DNA from: an uncultured Planktomarina sp.
GTDB lineage: Bacteria > Pseudomonadota > Alphaproteobacteria > Rhodobacterales > Rhodobacteraceae
Reading direction: 5' to 3'
Assembly: GCA_905182455.1 (NCBI GenBank)
Contig: CAJJBJ010000009.1
Location: forward strand, 56,186-120,185
Length of the DNA: 64,000 nucleotides
Below, piece after piece: positions 19,767-30,093 of this stretch. Position 1 is the first letter of the stretch. Every line of letters starts with the position of its first letter. The notes under the pieces are model-generated. The model made no database searches, was not told the origin of the DNA, and saw only the letters and a list, made by a program, of their open reading frames with translations. The translations under genes and the position numbers were made by a program.

Positions 19767-20030
19767 TTAAGAGATTGCTTTAACCCGTGACGCCAAACGC
19801 GAAACTTTCCGTGAAGCAGTATTTTTATGAAAGAGGCCTTTTGTCACGCCACGCATAAGCTCAGGCTGAGCCGCACGCAGAGCAGTTACTGCTGCGGCTT
19901 TATCACCAGATTCGATTGCTTCTTCAACTTTACGAAGGAATGTCCGGATGCGTGATTTGCGGTTTTTGTTGACGGCCGTACGGCGCTCAATTTGGCGTGC
20001 GCGTTTTTTAGCTTGTGGTGAATTTGCCAT
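19767..20030 (-). CDS. rpsT: 30S ribosomal protein S20
   Basis: Primary 16S rRNA-binding protein of the small subunit. It is 87 residues, starting [17 protein letters not shown], with the family's Lys/Arg-rich helical character and the conserved [17 protein letters not shown] near the C-terminus. The ATG at 20030 has AGGACC upstream; an earlier in-frame start would add 11 foreign residues. It has its own terminator. Position upstream of dnaA is standard in alphaproteobacteria. Confidence 0.97.
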   Translation of the reverse strand: MANSPQAKKRARQIERRTAVNKNRKSRIRTFLRKVEEAIESGDKAAAVTALRAAQPELMRGVTKGLFHKNTASRKVSRLASRVKAIS

Positions 20031-20182
20031 GATATCAGGTCCTATTTTGATCTTGTGCCACACGTATCACCGCTAGGCCCATACCGAATTGGACCGGATC
20101 ATCAAAAGCCAAGCGGGCCACACGCGCATGTTCTGAAATCGCCTATAGCGGGTTTCTATAGGAATGCAAAGTGATTCTAACT

Positions 20183-20959
20183 CTATTTGTCTCGGAATTG
20201 CGGTTCCCGCTTTTCAACAAATGCGGCCATGCCCTCTTTTTGGTCGTCGGTTGCAAACATCGAATGAAACACCCGGCGTTCAAACAATAAACCTTCGGCC
20301 AATGTCGTCTCATAAGACCTGTTCACAGAATCTTTTACGGCCTTGATGGAAATTTGTGATTTTTCAGCGATTTTGGCGGCCACGTCCAAGGTGACCTCCA
20401 TCAAACGCTTAACAGGCACCACGCGGCTCACCAGCCCAGAACGTTCGGCCTCCTCGGCATCCATGAACCGCCCGGTCAAATTCATATCCATGGCTTTGGA
20501 TTTGCCCACAAAGCGAGTGAGTCGCTGGGTGCCACCGATTCCAGCGATAACGCCTAGGTTAATTTCAGGCTGTCCAAATTTTGCATTGTCTGCACAGATG
20601 ATGAAATCGCACATCATCGCCAATTCACAACCACCGCCCAGCGCATAACCAGACACAGCGGCAATAATAGGTTTCTTCGCATCTTGCACTGGCATCATGC
20701 TGGCACCAAACAAATCTCCAGACGCCACATCGACAAAGGTTTTCTCAGCCATTTCGATGATATCAGCACCAGCGGCAAACACCTTTTCTGATCCGGTGAT
20801 GACCATGCAACGCACTTTGTCATTGGCCTCAGCCTGGGTCACCGCGTCGCCCAATTCAGCCACCAGCTGGCCGTTCAATGCATTCAGCGCCTTTGGACGG
20901 TTTAATTTAATGACGCAGATATGATCTGCAATTTCCACAATGATCATCTCATAAGCCAT
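20183..20959 (-). CDS. Enoyl-CoA hydratase (crotonase)
   Basis: Hydrates trans-2-enoyl-CoA in fatty-acid and amino-acid breakdown. It is 258 residues. The oxyanion-hole segments AAGADI and SGYALGGGCELAMMCD are present, as are both catalytic glutamates (GCELAM, QPEINLG). The start MAYEMIIVE is the conserved one; a frame extension upstream is not family-like. It lies 60-odd nt from mutM on the same strand, without clear functional linkage. Confidence 0.93.
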   Translation of the reverse strand: MAYEMIIVEIADHICVIKLNRPKALNALNGQLVAELGDAVTQAEANDKVRCMVITGSEKVFAAGADIIEMAEKTFVDVASGDLFGASMMPVQDAKKPIIAAVSGYALGGGCELAMMCDFIICADNAKFGQPEINLGVIAGIGGTQRLTRFVGKSKAMDMNLTGRFMDAEEAERSGLVSRVVPVKRLMEVTLDVAAKIAEKSQISIKAVKDSVNRSYETTLAEGLLFERRVFHSMFATDDQKEGMAAFVEKREPQFRDK

Positions 20960-21023
20960 TTTTGGCCCCTGAATTGTTTCTAATAAGACATTAACGCCTA
21001 TCACGTTCCTATTCGATATCAAG

Positions 21024-21875
21024 CTATCTCTGACAGGTAGGACAATAGAAGCTTGACCGCCCCGCCTGCGTTACCCGCGCAATAACACCCGTGCAGCTTG
21101 TCGAGCAACAGGGCTGACCTTCCTGACCATATACTTGAAATTTATGTTGAAAATAGCCCAATTCACCGCCGGTTTGCCGATAGTCTTTCAGGCTGGAACC
21201 TCCAGCCATAATGGCCTCCTCAAGCACCTCTCGAATAATGGGAACAATCTTACCAACACGCGCTTTCGACAAATCTCCTGCCTTACGCATTGGTGATATT
21301 TTCGCGCGAAAAAGTACCTCACAGACGTAAATATTGCCGAGACCTGCGATGATTTTTTGGTCTAATAGCACTGATTTTATGGGGGAATTCTTCCCCGAAA
21401 GCGCCGCTGTCAGGTAAGTTTCATCAAAAGAATTACCCAAAGGCTCGGGCCCAAGCCCTACCAAGAGCTTATGTGCCTCAACCTGAGTCTTGGGCGCCAG
21501 ATCCATTGCACCAAAGCGGCGCGAATCATTAAAGGTCACACGGGCATCATTTTCCATATGCAAAACAACATGGTCATGCTTTTCAGGTGCCGGGTGCTCT
21601 TGATGAAATTGGCCAAGCTGAAAGCCAGAGACCAGCATCCGGCCAGACATGCCAAGATGTATAATCAAAGTTTCGTCAGAATCTAGATCGACAAGAATGT
21701 ATTTCGACCGGCGCCGCAGCCCTAGAACACGCGCCCCCGTTAATCGCGCCCCCATGTTTGGCGGGAAGGGCCAGCGCAAGTCAGGCCGGTTCACGTCCGC
21801 TTTTGTGATCAATTGATCCTGCATAGCGGGTTCGAGTCCGCGACGGACTGTCTCAACCTCTGGTAATTCGGGCAT
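21024..21875 (-). CDS. mutM: Formamidopyrimidine-DNA glycosylase
   Basis: Base-excision repair glycosylase/AP lyase removing 8-oxoguanine and FapyG. It is 283 residues. The mature N-terminus [15 protein letters not shown] supplies the catalytic proline and Glu3. The C-terminal zinc finger has its four cysteines (CCSTSC and FYCPTCQR). Divergent from ubiE across about 80 nt. Confidence 0.97.
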   Translation of the reverse strand: MPELPEVETVRRGLEPAMQDQLITKADVNRPDLRWPFPPNMGARLTGARVLGLRRRSKYILVDLDSDETLIIHLGMSGRMLVSGFQLGQFHQEHPAPEKHDHVVLHMENDARVTFNDSRRFGAMDLAPKTQVEAHKLLVGLGPEPLGNSFDETYLTAALSGKNSPIKSVLLDQKIIAGLGNIYVCEVLFRAKISPMRKAGDLSKARVGKIVPIIREVLEEAIMAGGSSLKDYRQTGGELGYFQHKFQVYGQEGQPCCSTSCTGVIARVTQAGRSSFYCPTCQR

Positions 21876-21958
21876 CTCGTGCTTCCTTATGGTAGATCAC
21901 ATTGTATCAGCTGTTCCGCACATTATAAGGGAGGCTGTACACAAAAAGGGCACGCCCC

Positions 21959-22711
21959 ATGCAAAACAACGCTGAGCAAACAACGCACTTTGGTTTTGAG
22001 ACCGTGCCAGAGGCTGAAAAAGCCAAGAAGGTGCAGGGCGTTTTTACCTCTGTTGCAAGTAAATATGACGTTATGAACGATGTCATGAGCCTGGGTGTTC
22101 ATCGCATTTGGAAAGAAGCGATGATGGATTGGCTGGCACCGCGCCCCAGTCAAAAGCTACTCGATGTCGCAGGTGGCACCGGAGATATCAGCTTTAAATT
22201 CCTCAAGCGCGCTGGATCCGGCCACGCAACAGTGCTCGATATAACTGAAAACATGCTAATTGAGGGCCGCAAACGCGCCGAAGCCAATCAAGTGCTGGAC
22301 AGCTTGAATTGGGTGGTGGGCGACGCCATGGCCCTGCCCTTCGCCGATAACAGCTTTGACGTTTATACAATCAGTTTCGGCATTCGCAATGTCACGCGCC
22401 CACAAGAGGCGTTGAATGAAGCCTTTCGCGTCTTACGTCCCGGAGGCCGTTTGATGGTGTTGGAATTCAGCCAAATTCCGGTCCCCTTGGCGCAAAAAGC
22501 CTATGATTTTTATTCCTTCAACGTGATCCCGCGCATGGGCAAGCTCATCGCCAATGATCGCGACAGTTATCAATATTTGATCGAATCGATTCGAAAATTC
22601 CCAAATCAGGAAACTTTTTTGAGCATGGTGCGGCAAGCGGGCTTTGAAAATGCCAACTATCGCAATCTTTCGCTTGGGATTGCAGCCCTGCATTCTGGTT
22701 GGAAAATTTAG
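21959..22711 (+). CDS. ubiE: Ubiquinone/menaquinone C-methyltransferase UbiE
   Basis: SAM-dependent C-methylation of the benzoquinol ring in ubiquinone synthesis. It is 250 residues. SAM motif I is [12 protein letters not shown]; the family signatures [13 protein letters not shown] near the N-terminus and [14 protein letters not shown] are present. The ubiB start follows the ubiE stop directly, with 0 nt between them, so the two are co-translated. The gene lies divergent from mutM. Confidence 0.96.
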   Translation: MQNNAEQTTHFGFETVPEAEKAKKVQGVFTSVASKYDVMNDVMSLGVHRIWKEAMMDWLAPRPSQKLLDVAGGTGDISFKFLKRAGSGHATVLDITENMLIEGRKRAEANQVLDSLNWVVGDAMALPFADNSFDVYTISFGIRNVTRPQEALNEAFRVLRPGGRLMVLEFSQIPVPLAQKAYDFYSFNVIPRMGKLIANDRDSYQYLIESIRKFPNQETFLSMVRQAGFENANYRNLSLGIAALHSGWKI

Positions 22712-24241
22712 ATGCGCGGCCCACATAATATTTTCCGCCTGATCCGCACCGGCGCCACATTAGAGCGCACGGGCGCGATGAATGTGATTCTGAATGCGTA
22801 TAATGCGCCTTGGGGCGTGCGTCTGGCTGCCAAAATCCTAGGATGGCCGTTTCAATGGCTGGGCTACAAGGGTGACCCCAACATGCCACCCGCCACCCGC
22901 GCGCTGACAGCTTTGGGGCCTGCCTATATTAAATTTGGGCAAATTCTCTCAACCCGCCCTGATGTGGTGGGCGATGAGCTCGCCGTCCAAATGCGGGTGC
23001 TGCAAGATAAATTGCCACCCTTCCCAATGGAAAAGGCCAGAGAGATGATTGAGGCTGAGCTTGAACAGCCCTTGGAGGCAGTTTTCAGCATCTTCAGCGA
23101 ACCAGTCGCGGCGGCCTCTATCGCACAGGTGCACCGGGCAACGCTGGTGTCAGACGGTGCTGATGTGGCGGTAAAAGTGCTCCGCCCTGGGATCGAAAAG
23201 GCCTTTCGCAGAGATATCGACGCCTTTTACTTTGCCGCACGCATGATCGAAATCCTTGCTCCTGGTGCGCGCCGCCTGCGACCCTTGGATGTGATCGCGC
23301 ATTTTGAGGGTGTGGTGATGGGTGAACTTGATTTGCGCCTTGAAAGCAGTGCGGCAGGTGAGTTTGCCGCCAACACAAAATCCGACGCGGGTTTCCAGCT
23401 GCCAAAAATCAACTGGAACCTATCCGGCAAGAACGTCATGACCATGGATTGGGCTGAAGGAATATCCGCCGGCGACAATGCTGCGCTGGACGCCGCGGGC
23501 CATGATCGCAAACAAATTGGCGAGCGCATCTTACAGTTGTTTTTATCTCATGCTCTTCGGGATGGCTTTTTCCATGCGGATTTGCATCAAGGTAATATCA
23601 AGGTCGCCGCCAATGGCGATGTGATTGCCTATGATTTTGGCATAATGGGGCGCATCGATGAATATACCCGCCGGGTATATGCTGAAATTTTGTTTGGCTT
23701 TATCCGTCGCGATTACAAACGCGTGGCTGAGGTGCATTTCGAGGCCGGGTACGTGCCGGCTGACAAAGATGTTGACGAATTTGCCCGCGCTTTACGCGCG
23801 GTGGGCGAGCCCATCTTTGGGATGGACGCGACACAAATCAGTATGGGTCGCGTTCTAACTTATCTATTTGATGTAACAGAACAATTTGGCATGGAAACCC
23901 GCACAGAACTAATTCTTTTACAACGCACGATGGTTGTTGTTGAAGGCGTAGCGCGCAGTTTGCACCCACAAATCAACATCTGGGAAGTGGCGCATCCAAT
24001 TGTGGAGGATTACATCAAGCAAAGCATTGGACCGAAAGCTTTGATGAAGGACCTGTTGAAAACGGCGCGTGTCTTGTCGCGCTTCGGACCAAAGCTGCCA
24101 CAACTGGCTGAAGCGGCCTTGATCCGCACTTACAACACCTCCCAGCAGGGATCTGCAACACAGGTCTTCAAAAAACGTTCAGTTTTTCTGGTACTTATCG
24201 GCGGAGCCGCGCTCGGGTGGCTTGCGGCGCAATTGATTTAA
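22712..24241 (+). CDS. ubiB: UbiB ubiquinone biosynthesis atypical kinase/ATPase
   Basis: Membrane-anchored ADCK/UbiB protein-kinase-like ATPase required for ubiquinone synthesis. It is 509 residues. The KxGQ signature KFGQILSTRPDV is at about residues 71-82, an Ala-rich loop AAASIAQVHRA replaces the normal P-loop, and the catalytic-loop FFHADLHQGNIKV and YDFGIMG are intact. A hydrophobic C-terminal helix (FLVLIGGAALGWLAAQLI) anchors it. Directly after ubiE. Confidence 0.95.
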   Translation: MRGPHNIFRLIRTGATLERTGAMNVILNAYNAPWGVRLAAKILGWPFQWLGYKGDPNMPPATRALTALGPAYIKFGQILSTRPDVVGDELAVQMRVLQDKLPPFPMEKAREMIEAELEQPLEAVFSIFSEPVAAASIAQVHRATLVSDGADVAVKVLRPGIEKAFRRDIDAFYFAARMIEILAPGARRLRPLDVIAHFEGVVMGELDLRLESSAAGEFAANTKSDAGFQLPKINWNLSGKNVMTMDWAEGISAGDNAALDAAGHDRKQIGERILQLFLSHALRDGFFHADLHQGNIKVAANGDVIAYDFGIMGRIDEYTRRVYAEILFGFIRRDYKRVAEVHFEAGYVPADKDVDEFARALRAVGEPIFGMDATQISMGRVLTYLFDVTEQFGMETRTELILLQRTMVVVEGVARSLHPQINIWEVAHPIVEDYIKQSIGPKALMKDLLKTARVLSRFGPKLPQLAEAALIRTYNTSQQGSATQVFKKRSVFLVLIGGAALGWLAAQLI

Positions 24242-24360
24242 ATTTTAAATAATTTTTAACAAAATGTTCGTAGTGGCTTAGGCAGGATAGTATTTTATCT
24301 GCATGGGATGTATCACCCCTCGCAAGCACCATGGCCCGAGCGGGTCTGAGAGGACGACAC

Positions 24361-25705
24361 ATGAAACGTACCCTATTTGGAACTGATGGCGTGCGCGGCT
24401 CTGCAAATACTTATCCAATGACGGCCGAGGCCGCCTTGCGTTTAGCCGCGGCCGCCGGACAGTATTTTCGACGAGACAAAGCTCAGGGCCATAAGGTTGT
24501 GATCGGTAAAGATACTCGACGCTCCGGGTATATGATCGAGACCGCTCTGACCGCTGGCTTTCTGTCAACAGGCATGGATGTGGTGCTTTTGGGCCCCATA
24601 CCGGCTCCAGCTGTTGGGATGCTCACCCACTCCATGCGCGCGGATGTTGGCGTGATGATCTCCGCCAGCCATAACCCACACCACGACAATGGAATTAAAT
24701 TTTTCGGTCCTGATGGATATAAGCTCTCGGATGCCGCAGAGGCTGAAATCGAAGCCCTGTTTCACAGCGGCGTTGATCTGTGCCTGCCCGACAACATTGG
24801 CCGCGCCAATCGTATTGAGAGCGCAATCGGGCGTTATGTCGAAGCGGCGAAAACCACATTCCCCACAGGCAAAAGATTAGATGGCCTCAAGGTTGTCATC
24901 GATTGCGCCAATGGTGCGGCCTATCGTGCAGCCCCAGAAGTTCTTTGGGAATTGGGAGCCGAGGTCATCCCAGTTGGCGTGCAGCCCAATGGCTATAATA
25001 TCAACAAGGGTGTCGGCTCTACCGCGCCGCAGACCGCCGTAGCCGCTGTCTTGGAAGGTGGCGCCGATATCGGAATTTGTCTCGATGGCGATGCTGACCG
25101 AATCGCGATCATCGACGAGAAAGGCAATATTGCCGATGGTGATCAAATCATGGGTCTGATTGCTGGGCGCTGGGCCAAGTCTGGTAATCTGCGCGGCGGC
25201 GCCTTGGTGGCAACGGTGATGTCCAATCTGGGGTTAGAGCGCTGGCTGGGAGCACAGGGCATTGACCTGCATCGCACCGATGTCGGCGATCGTTATGTGG
25301 TCGATGCAATGCGCCGCGGTGGGTTTAACCTCGGGGGTGAACAATCCGGCCATATTGTCATGAGCGATTACGCCACAACCGGCGATGGCCTGCTCGCGGG
25401 TCTTCAGTTTCTGGCGGCCATGGTTGAAACCGGCAAGCGCGCAAGTGATTTGGCTCAAGTGTTTTCTCCCTGCCCACAAGTCTTGAAGAATGTCCGTTAT
25501 CACGGCTGGCAACACCCCTCTTGAAGTAGCTTCCGTGCAGGCGGTAATTAAGGAAGCTGAGGCCTCACTCGTCGGGAAAGGCCGTTTGCTCATTCGTAAA
25601 TCAGGCACTGAACCATTGATCCGTGTGATGGTGGAGGCAGAGGATGAGGCTTTGCTTATGCAGATCGTGGACGATGTATCGCAAGCCGTGCAGGACGCCA
25701 CCTAA
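24361..25705 (+). CDS. glmM: Phosphoglucosamine mutase (one-base frameshift)
   Basis: Converts glucosamine-6-phosphate to glucosamine-1-phosphate for UDP-GlcNAc. It starts [16 protein letters not shown] after GAGAGGA. The phosphoserine loop [12 protein letters not shown] and metal loop LDGDADR are intact. The frame is lost near 25501; the C-terminal domain ([19 protein letters not shown]) continues in the next frame. Removing the C at 25501 restores [14 protein letters not shown] and a 447-residue enzyme of normal length. glmM is normally essential, so a sequence error is likely. Confidence 0.93.
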
Positions 25706-25809
25706 AATAACTCGTTGCATTCGTTAACTTGGACGATCGCACCGAGACAGATCTATTAACTGTTTGTAAAATGTCGGCGCGCAACATCATCTTGCAAAGG
25801 GTTCAAGCT

Positions 25810-26040
25810 ATGTAAGCCATCTCCTCCAATATATCGCTGCCTTATATCCAACTGAGCCAAGCACAGAAACATGTGACCCATAATGAGGGGGTGCTCCTGC
25901 TAGACGGTTTGGTACAGCTATCCGTTATCACCATGGTACAGCCCGCCCCTGGCACACCTACCGCCGGAGATCGTTATATTGTGCCTAATGTAACTACAAA
26001 AAGCTCCAGCCTGATGGGTAAATTTGCTGAGTTGCGTTGA
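25810..26040 (+). pseudogene. Remnant of a DUF2793 (phage/GTA-associated) protein
   Basis: ATG at 25810 is followed at once by TAA, after which the frame codes for SLPYIQLSQAQKHVTHNEG and later PAPGTPTAGDRYIV, the characteristic N-terminus of DUF2793 proteins (normally much longer, with QAQKH-VTHNEAL). It ends at TGA 26038-26040 after about 75 codons, so the C-terminal bulk is gone. DUF2793 proteins occur in Rhodobacterales phages and, as I recall, gene-transfer-agent head spikes. Start-adjacent stop plus 3' truncation make this a real pseudogene. Confidence 0.8.
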
Positions 26041-26092
26041 TTATCGATAATTGTTAATGTGAAATATGTGAAAATATAGATGGATATAAATT

Positions 26093-26212
26093 ATGCGTAA
26101 ACTTGGAACTGTTCTTTTAATCTGTAGCGCGTTAACGATCTCAGCGTGTGCAGCACCGACCACTATGGTGGAACCAGTTGTTGCATCAGAACCGACAATG
26201 AACAAACTCTGA
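26093..26212 (+). CDS. Small lipoprotein (39 aa)
   Basis: MRKLGTVLLICSALTISACA: a lipoprotein signal peptide with lipobox (I-S-A-C), leaving a mature peptide of about 21 residues. An A-rich, weak ribosome binding region precedes the ATG. It has its own terminator 37 nt downstream, which argues for a real transcript. Tiny lipoproteins of this kind are common in alphaproteobacteria and often unannotated. Function unknown. Confidence 0.6.
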   Translation: MRKLGTVLLICSALTISACAAPTTMVEPVVASEPTMNKL

Positions 26213-26248
26213 TGTAGTAGAGATTCTTCAACATGGCTTGAAGAAAAA

Positions 26249-26281
26249 GCCCGCTCCGTATTTTTACGGGCGGGCTATTTA
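26249..26281 (+). terminator. Terminator after the small lipoprotein gene
   Basis: AGCCCGC (26249-26255) pairs with GCGGGCT (26270-26276), with an inner CCGTA/TACGG stem, followed by an imperfect T tract (ATTTAACTT). The A run before the stem (GAAGAAAA) would also serve as a weak T tract for leftward transcription. Confidence 0.7.
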
Positions 26282-26388
26282 ACTTGATAAAGTTTAGAGC
26301 TGCCATTTCTTTGGTCTAAAGTCAATAAACGCTATCAGGCCCTTGGATAAACAAAAATAATCTTAAGTTGACCAAAAAAATACTAACT

Positions 26389-29062
26389 TTATATTTTTCC
26401 ATGACAGTGTTTGAATTTTTTACCTGAGCCACAAGGACAGATTTCGTTTCTCCCTGGATTTCCCCACGTTGTACGATCATTTTCATCAAATCCACCTGAA
26501 TCTGCTGTCGTTTGAGCTTGCTGTTGCAGCGCGGCCTGCTGACGAGCCATCCCATCCATCATGGCCTTCTGGTCTTCAGCAGACCGCATCCGCACATGGC
26601 TCAGAACCTGCGTCACACGTTCGCGTAAACCGTCCAACAGGCTTTGGAAGAGCTGGAACGCTTCAGATTTATACTCATTAAGCGGATCACGTTGGGCATA
26701 GCTGCGAAAGCCCACCACTGAGCGCAAATGCTCCAAAGTCAACAGATGCTCGCGCCACTTGCCATCGATGGTTTCCAGCAAAACCTGCTTTTCAATCAAC
26801 CGCATATTTTCTGGCCCGAAATCTACAGCCTTCTTCGCCATAAATTCGTCACCCAGATCTTCGAGCTTTTCCCGAATTGTGTCGTCGTCAACACCTTCCT
26901 CAGCAGCCCATTTTGAAACAGGTGCGTCTAGGCCCAAATTTTCAGAAACAGCGGCCTGCAAACCTTCCGTGTCCCATTGATCTGCATAGGACTTAGGCGG
27001 CATGAATTGAGTGACCAGATCGTCAATCACCTGATGGCGCATATCTTGCGTAATTTCGGCCAAATCGTCCGCCTCCATGATTTCTCGGCGTTGACCAAAA
27101 ATCACTTTGCGTTGATCGTTCATCACGTCATCAAATTTCAAAAGCTGTTTGCGGATGTCAAAGTTGCGACCCTCAACTTTCGCCTGCGCTCGTTCGAGAG
27201 ATTTGTTGACCCACGAGTGAACAATCGCCTCACCCTCTTTCATCCCCAAGGTATTGAGAACCTTTTCCAAACGCTCCGACCCAAAAATTCGCATCAGATC
27301 ATCATCCAACGACAGGAAAAACGAGCTGCGGCCAGGATCGCCCTGCCGACCTGAACGGCCCCGCAATTGGTTATCAATGCGGCGGGATTCGTGACGCTCC
27401 GTGGCCAGAACATAAAGACCACCAGCCGCCTTAACGGCCAGCTCATCACTCACATGCTCAGCTTCAATCCGGCTGCGAATTTCATCAGGGTTGGTATCTG
27501 GATCCGCCGCAATGGCTTCCATGATGGTAAACTCAACATTGCCACCCAATTTAATGTCTGTACCGCGACCCGCCATATTGGTGGCAATTGTCACAGCACC
27601 AAGCTTGCCAGCATCCGCCACAATTTTTGCTTCCTGCTCGTGCTGGCGGGCGTTCAAAACATTGTGGGTCACATCAGCGGCCGTCAAAAGGCTAGATAGA
27701 AGTTCCGACTTTTCAATCGAAGTCGTGCCAACCAAAACCGGTTGGTTCTCCGCATGAGACACTTTGATTGCTTCAACAACGGCATTATATTTTTCAGCAG
27801 TGGTGCGATATACTTGATCATCTTCATCAACCCGCGCGACAGGTTGGTTGGTTGGCACTTCAACAACACCCAAACCATAAATCTCAGCAAATTCGTCCGC
27901 TTCGGTCAAAGCCGTACCAGTCATGCCGCCCAGCTTATCATATAGGCGGAAATAATTTTGGAATGTCACAGAAGCCAAGGTCACGTTTTCAGGTTGAATT
28001 GTGCAGCCTTCTTTAGCCTCAATCGCCTGATGCAGACCATCGGACAGGCGGCGCCCAGCCATCATCCGGCCGGTAAACTCATCGATCAGAACAACTTCAT
28101 TGTCGCGCACGATATAGTCTTTATCGCGAGTGAAAGAGTTTGTGTGCCCGCAGGCCCTGATTGACATGATGCACAATTGTGGTGCTTTCAGGATCATAAA
28201 GAGATTGGCCTTCAGGCAGAATTTCCTTCTCGCTCAAAATCTCCTCCAACCATTCGTTACCCTCATCTGAGAACGTCACATTCTTGGTCTTTTCGTCTAA
28301 GGTGTAATGCTCTTCCAGCACTTGAGGGATCAGCAAATCGATGGTTTGATACAGCTCAGACCGATCTTGCGATGGGCCAGAAATGATCAAAGGTGTCCGC
28401 GCTTCATCGATCAAAATGGAATCGACTTCATCCACAACAGCAAAGTTGTGAGTGCGTTGATACATTTGGTTCAACTCAGATTTCATATTGTCACGCAGAT
28501 AGTCAAAGCCCAACTCATTGTTGGTGGCATAGGTCACATCGCAAGCATAGGCTGCCATTTTTTCAGAGTCTGGTTGTTGTGGATAAACAACGCCAGTGGT
28601 CAGGCCCAAGGCCCCGTAAACTTTCGACATCCAATCCGCATCACGCCGGGCCAGATAATCGTTGACCGTCACAATATGCACGCCCTTGCCCGTCAGAGCA
28701 TTGAGATAGGCCGGGAAGGTGGCAACCAAAGTTTTGCCCTCACCAGTTTTCATTTCAGCGATATTGCCCTGATGCAGAAATATCCCGCCCATGAGCTGCA
28801 CATCAAAGGCTCTCAGGCCCAACGCGCGTTTCGCTGCTTCGCGGCAATTGGCGAAGGCTTCCGGCAAAAGGCTATCAAGCGATTCTCCAGCCTTAGCGCG
28901 ATCCTCAAGCTCTTTGGTTTTTGTGATGAGCTCCTCGTCGCTGAGAGATTCAAAATCCGCCTCAAGCGCATTAATTTGATCAACCACAGGGCCGGTTGCT
29001 TTGATCTTGCGATCATTTGGTGTGCCAAAAACTTTTCTGGCAATTGTTCCTAAACCCAGCAT
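26389..29062 (-). CDS. secA: Preprotein translocase ATPase SecA (one-base frameshift)
   Basis: Motor ATPase driving proteins through SecYEG. The N-terminal part ([19 protein letters not shown]; Walker [23 protein letters not shown]) ends early at [12 protein letters not shown]. The rest ([21 protein letters not shown] ff.) is in another frame. Dropping one base at about 28132 restores [10 protein letters not shown] and 890 residues, the normal size. The C-terminal zinc motif [14 protein letters not shown] is intact. ATG 29062 has GGAG upstream; a GTG two codons earlier is also possible. Essential, so a sequence error is likely. Confidence 0.95.
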
Positions 29063-29250
29063 ATCCACTCCGCATGGTTATTCAAATCATATGAGGGATA
29101 TGCTTGCCCACTGCGCTGCCTCAGCTTATGAAAAGTGAAAGGCTTGTACAAAGGTCGGCTGGCCCCCTCAGGGCCACCCAGTCGATGTATGGGTCCAGCA
29201 TTACAGTGTCAACGGCGCGGGCTAATCCGTACGCCTCAAAGGATGAAACA

Positions 29251-30093
29251 ATGGTAAAATCACACTCAATTTTCCGCGGTATGGCGTTTGCATTGCTATT
29301 TTCCTCCCCGTTGGCCGCTGAAGAAGCAAATCTAGACACTGTTGTAGCCACCGTCGGCGGCACTGAGTTGACCATTGGGCATATGCTTGACGTGAAGCGA
29401 CAACTGCCAGAGCAGTACCAAACGCTTGAAGGCAGTGTGTTGTTCAACGGCATTATCGATCAATTGATCCAACAAGAGCTTTTGTCAGGGACCATAACCG
29501 ATGATCCGAGCTGGCTTGGCACTGCGATGGAAAACCAACGCCGCAACATTTTGTCCTCAGTCGTGATCAACGCGCTTCGCGCTGATGCGATAACAGAAGA
29601 TGCGCTGCAGACCGCTTATGCCTCCAAGTTCCCAGAGGGATCTGGTGAGCAAGAATATAAAGCCTCTCACATTTTGGTCGAGACCGAGCAAGAAGCGCGT
29701 GACCTTTTGGTCATGCTAGATGATGGCGCGGACTTTGGCGGCTTGGCCACTGAGCACTCCACTGGCCCATCCGGCCCCCGTGGTGGTGATCTGGGTTGGT
29801 TTGGCAAAGGTCAAATGGTCACCCCATTCGAAAACGCAGTTATGGGTATGGACGCCGGCACCTACACCGGTCCAGTCCAAACGCAATTCGGCTATCACCT
29901 CATTTTCTTGAACGACCGTCGTGTAACAGCGCCACCTCCCTTTGAAGATGTTCGCGGCGAGCTGGAAGTTGAGATCCAAAACGCCGCCGTAGAGGACCAT
30001 CTGCGTGGACTGATAGCCAATGCGGACGTCGTAATGTCAGATGGTACAATTGATCCCTCTGTTCTTTCAACCTTGGATTTGATGGCGAAATAA
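29251..30093 (+). CDS. Periplasmic parvulin-type peptidyl-prolyl isomerase
   Basis: PPIase/chaperone of the SurA-PrsA type, exported for folding of envelope proteins. The start MVKSHSIFRGMAFALLF at 29251 has AAAGGA upstream and gives a signal peptide ending near PLAAEE; the longer frame back to 29104 is not family-like. The rotamase domain spans about residues 135-225 (SHILVETEQEARDL, GPSGPRGGDLGWF, QTQFGYHLIFL). The stop overlaps the argJ ATG. 280 residues. Confidence 0.9.
   Translation: MVKSHSIFRGMAFALLFSSPLAAEEANLDTVVATVGGTELTIGHMLDVKRQLPEQYQTLEGSVLFNGIIDQLIQQELLSGTITDDPSWLGTAMENQRRNILSSVVINALRADAITEDALQTAYASKFPEGSGEQEYKASHILVETEQEARDLLVMLDDGADFGGLATEHSTGPSGPRGGDLGWFGKGQMVTPFENAVMGMDAGTYTGPVQTQFGYHLIFLNDRRVTAPPPFEDVRGELEVEIQNAAVEDHLRGLIANADVVMSDGTIDPSVLSTLDLMAK

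Noticed and set aside
29100..29250. Regulatory hairpin GGCCC-CCTCA-GGGCC between secA and the parvulin gene
   Set aside because: Short stem, no T tract and no alternative pairing; insufficient to claim a regulatory element.
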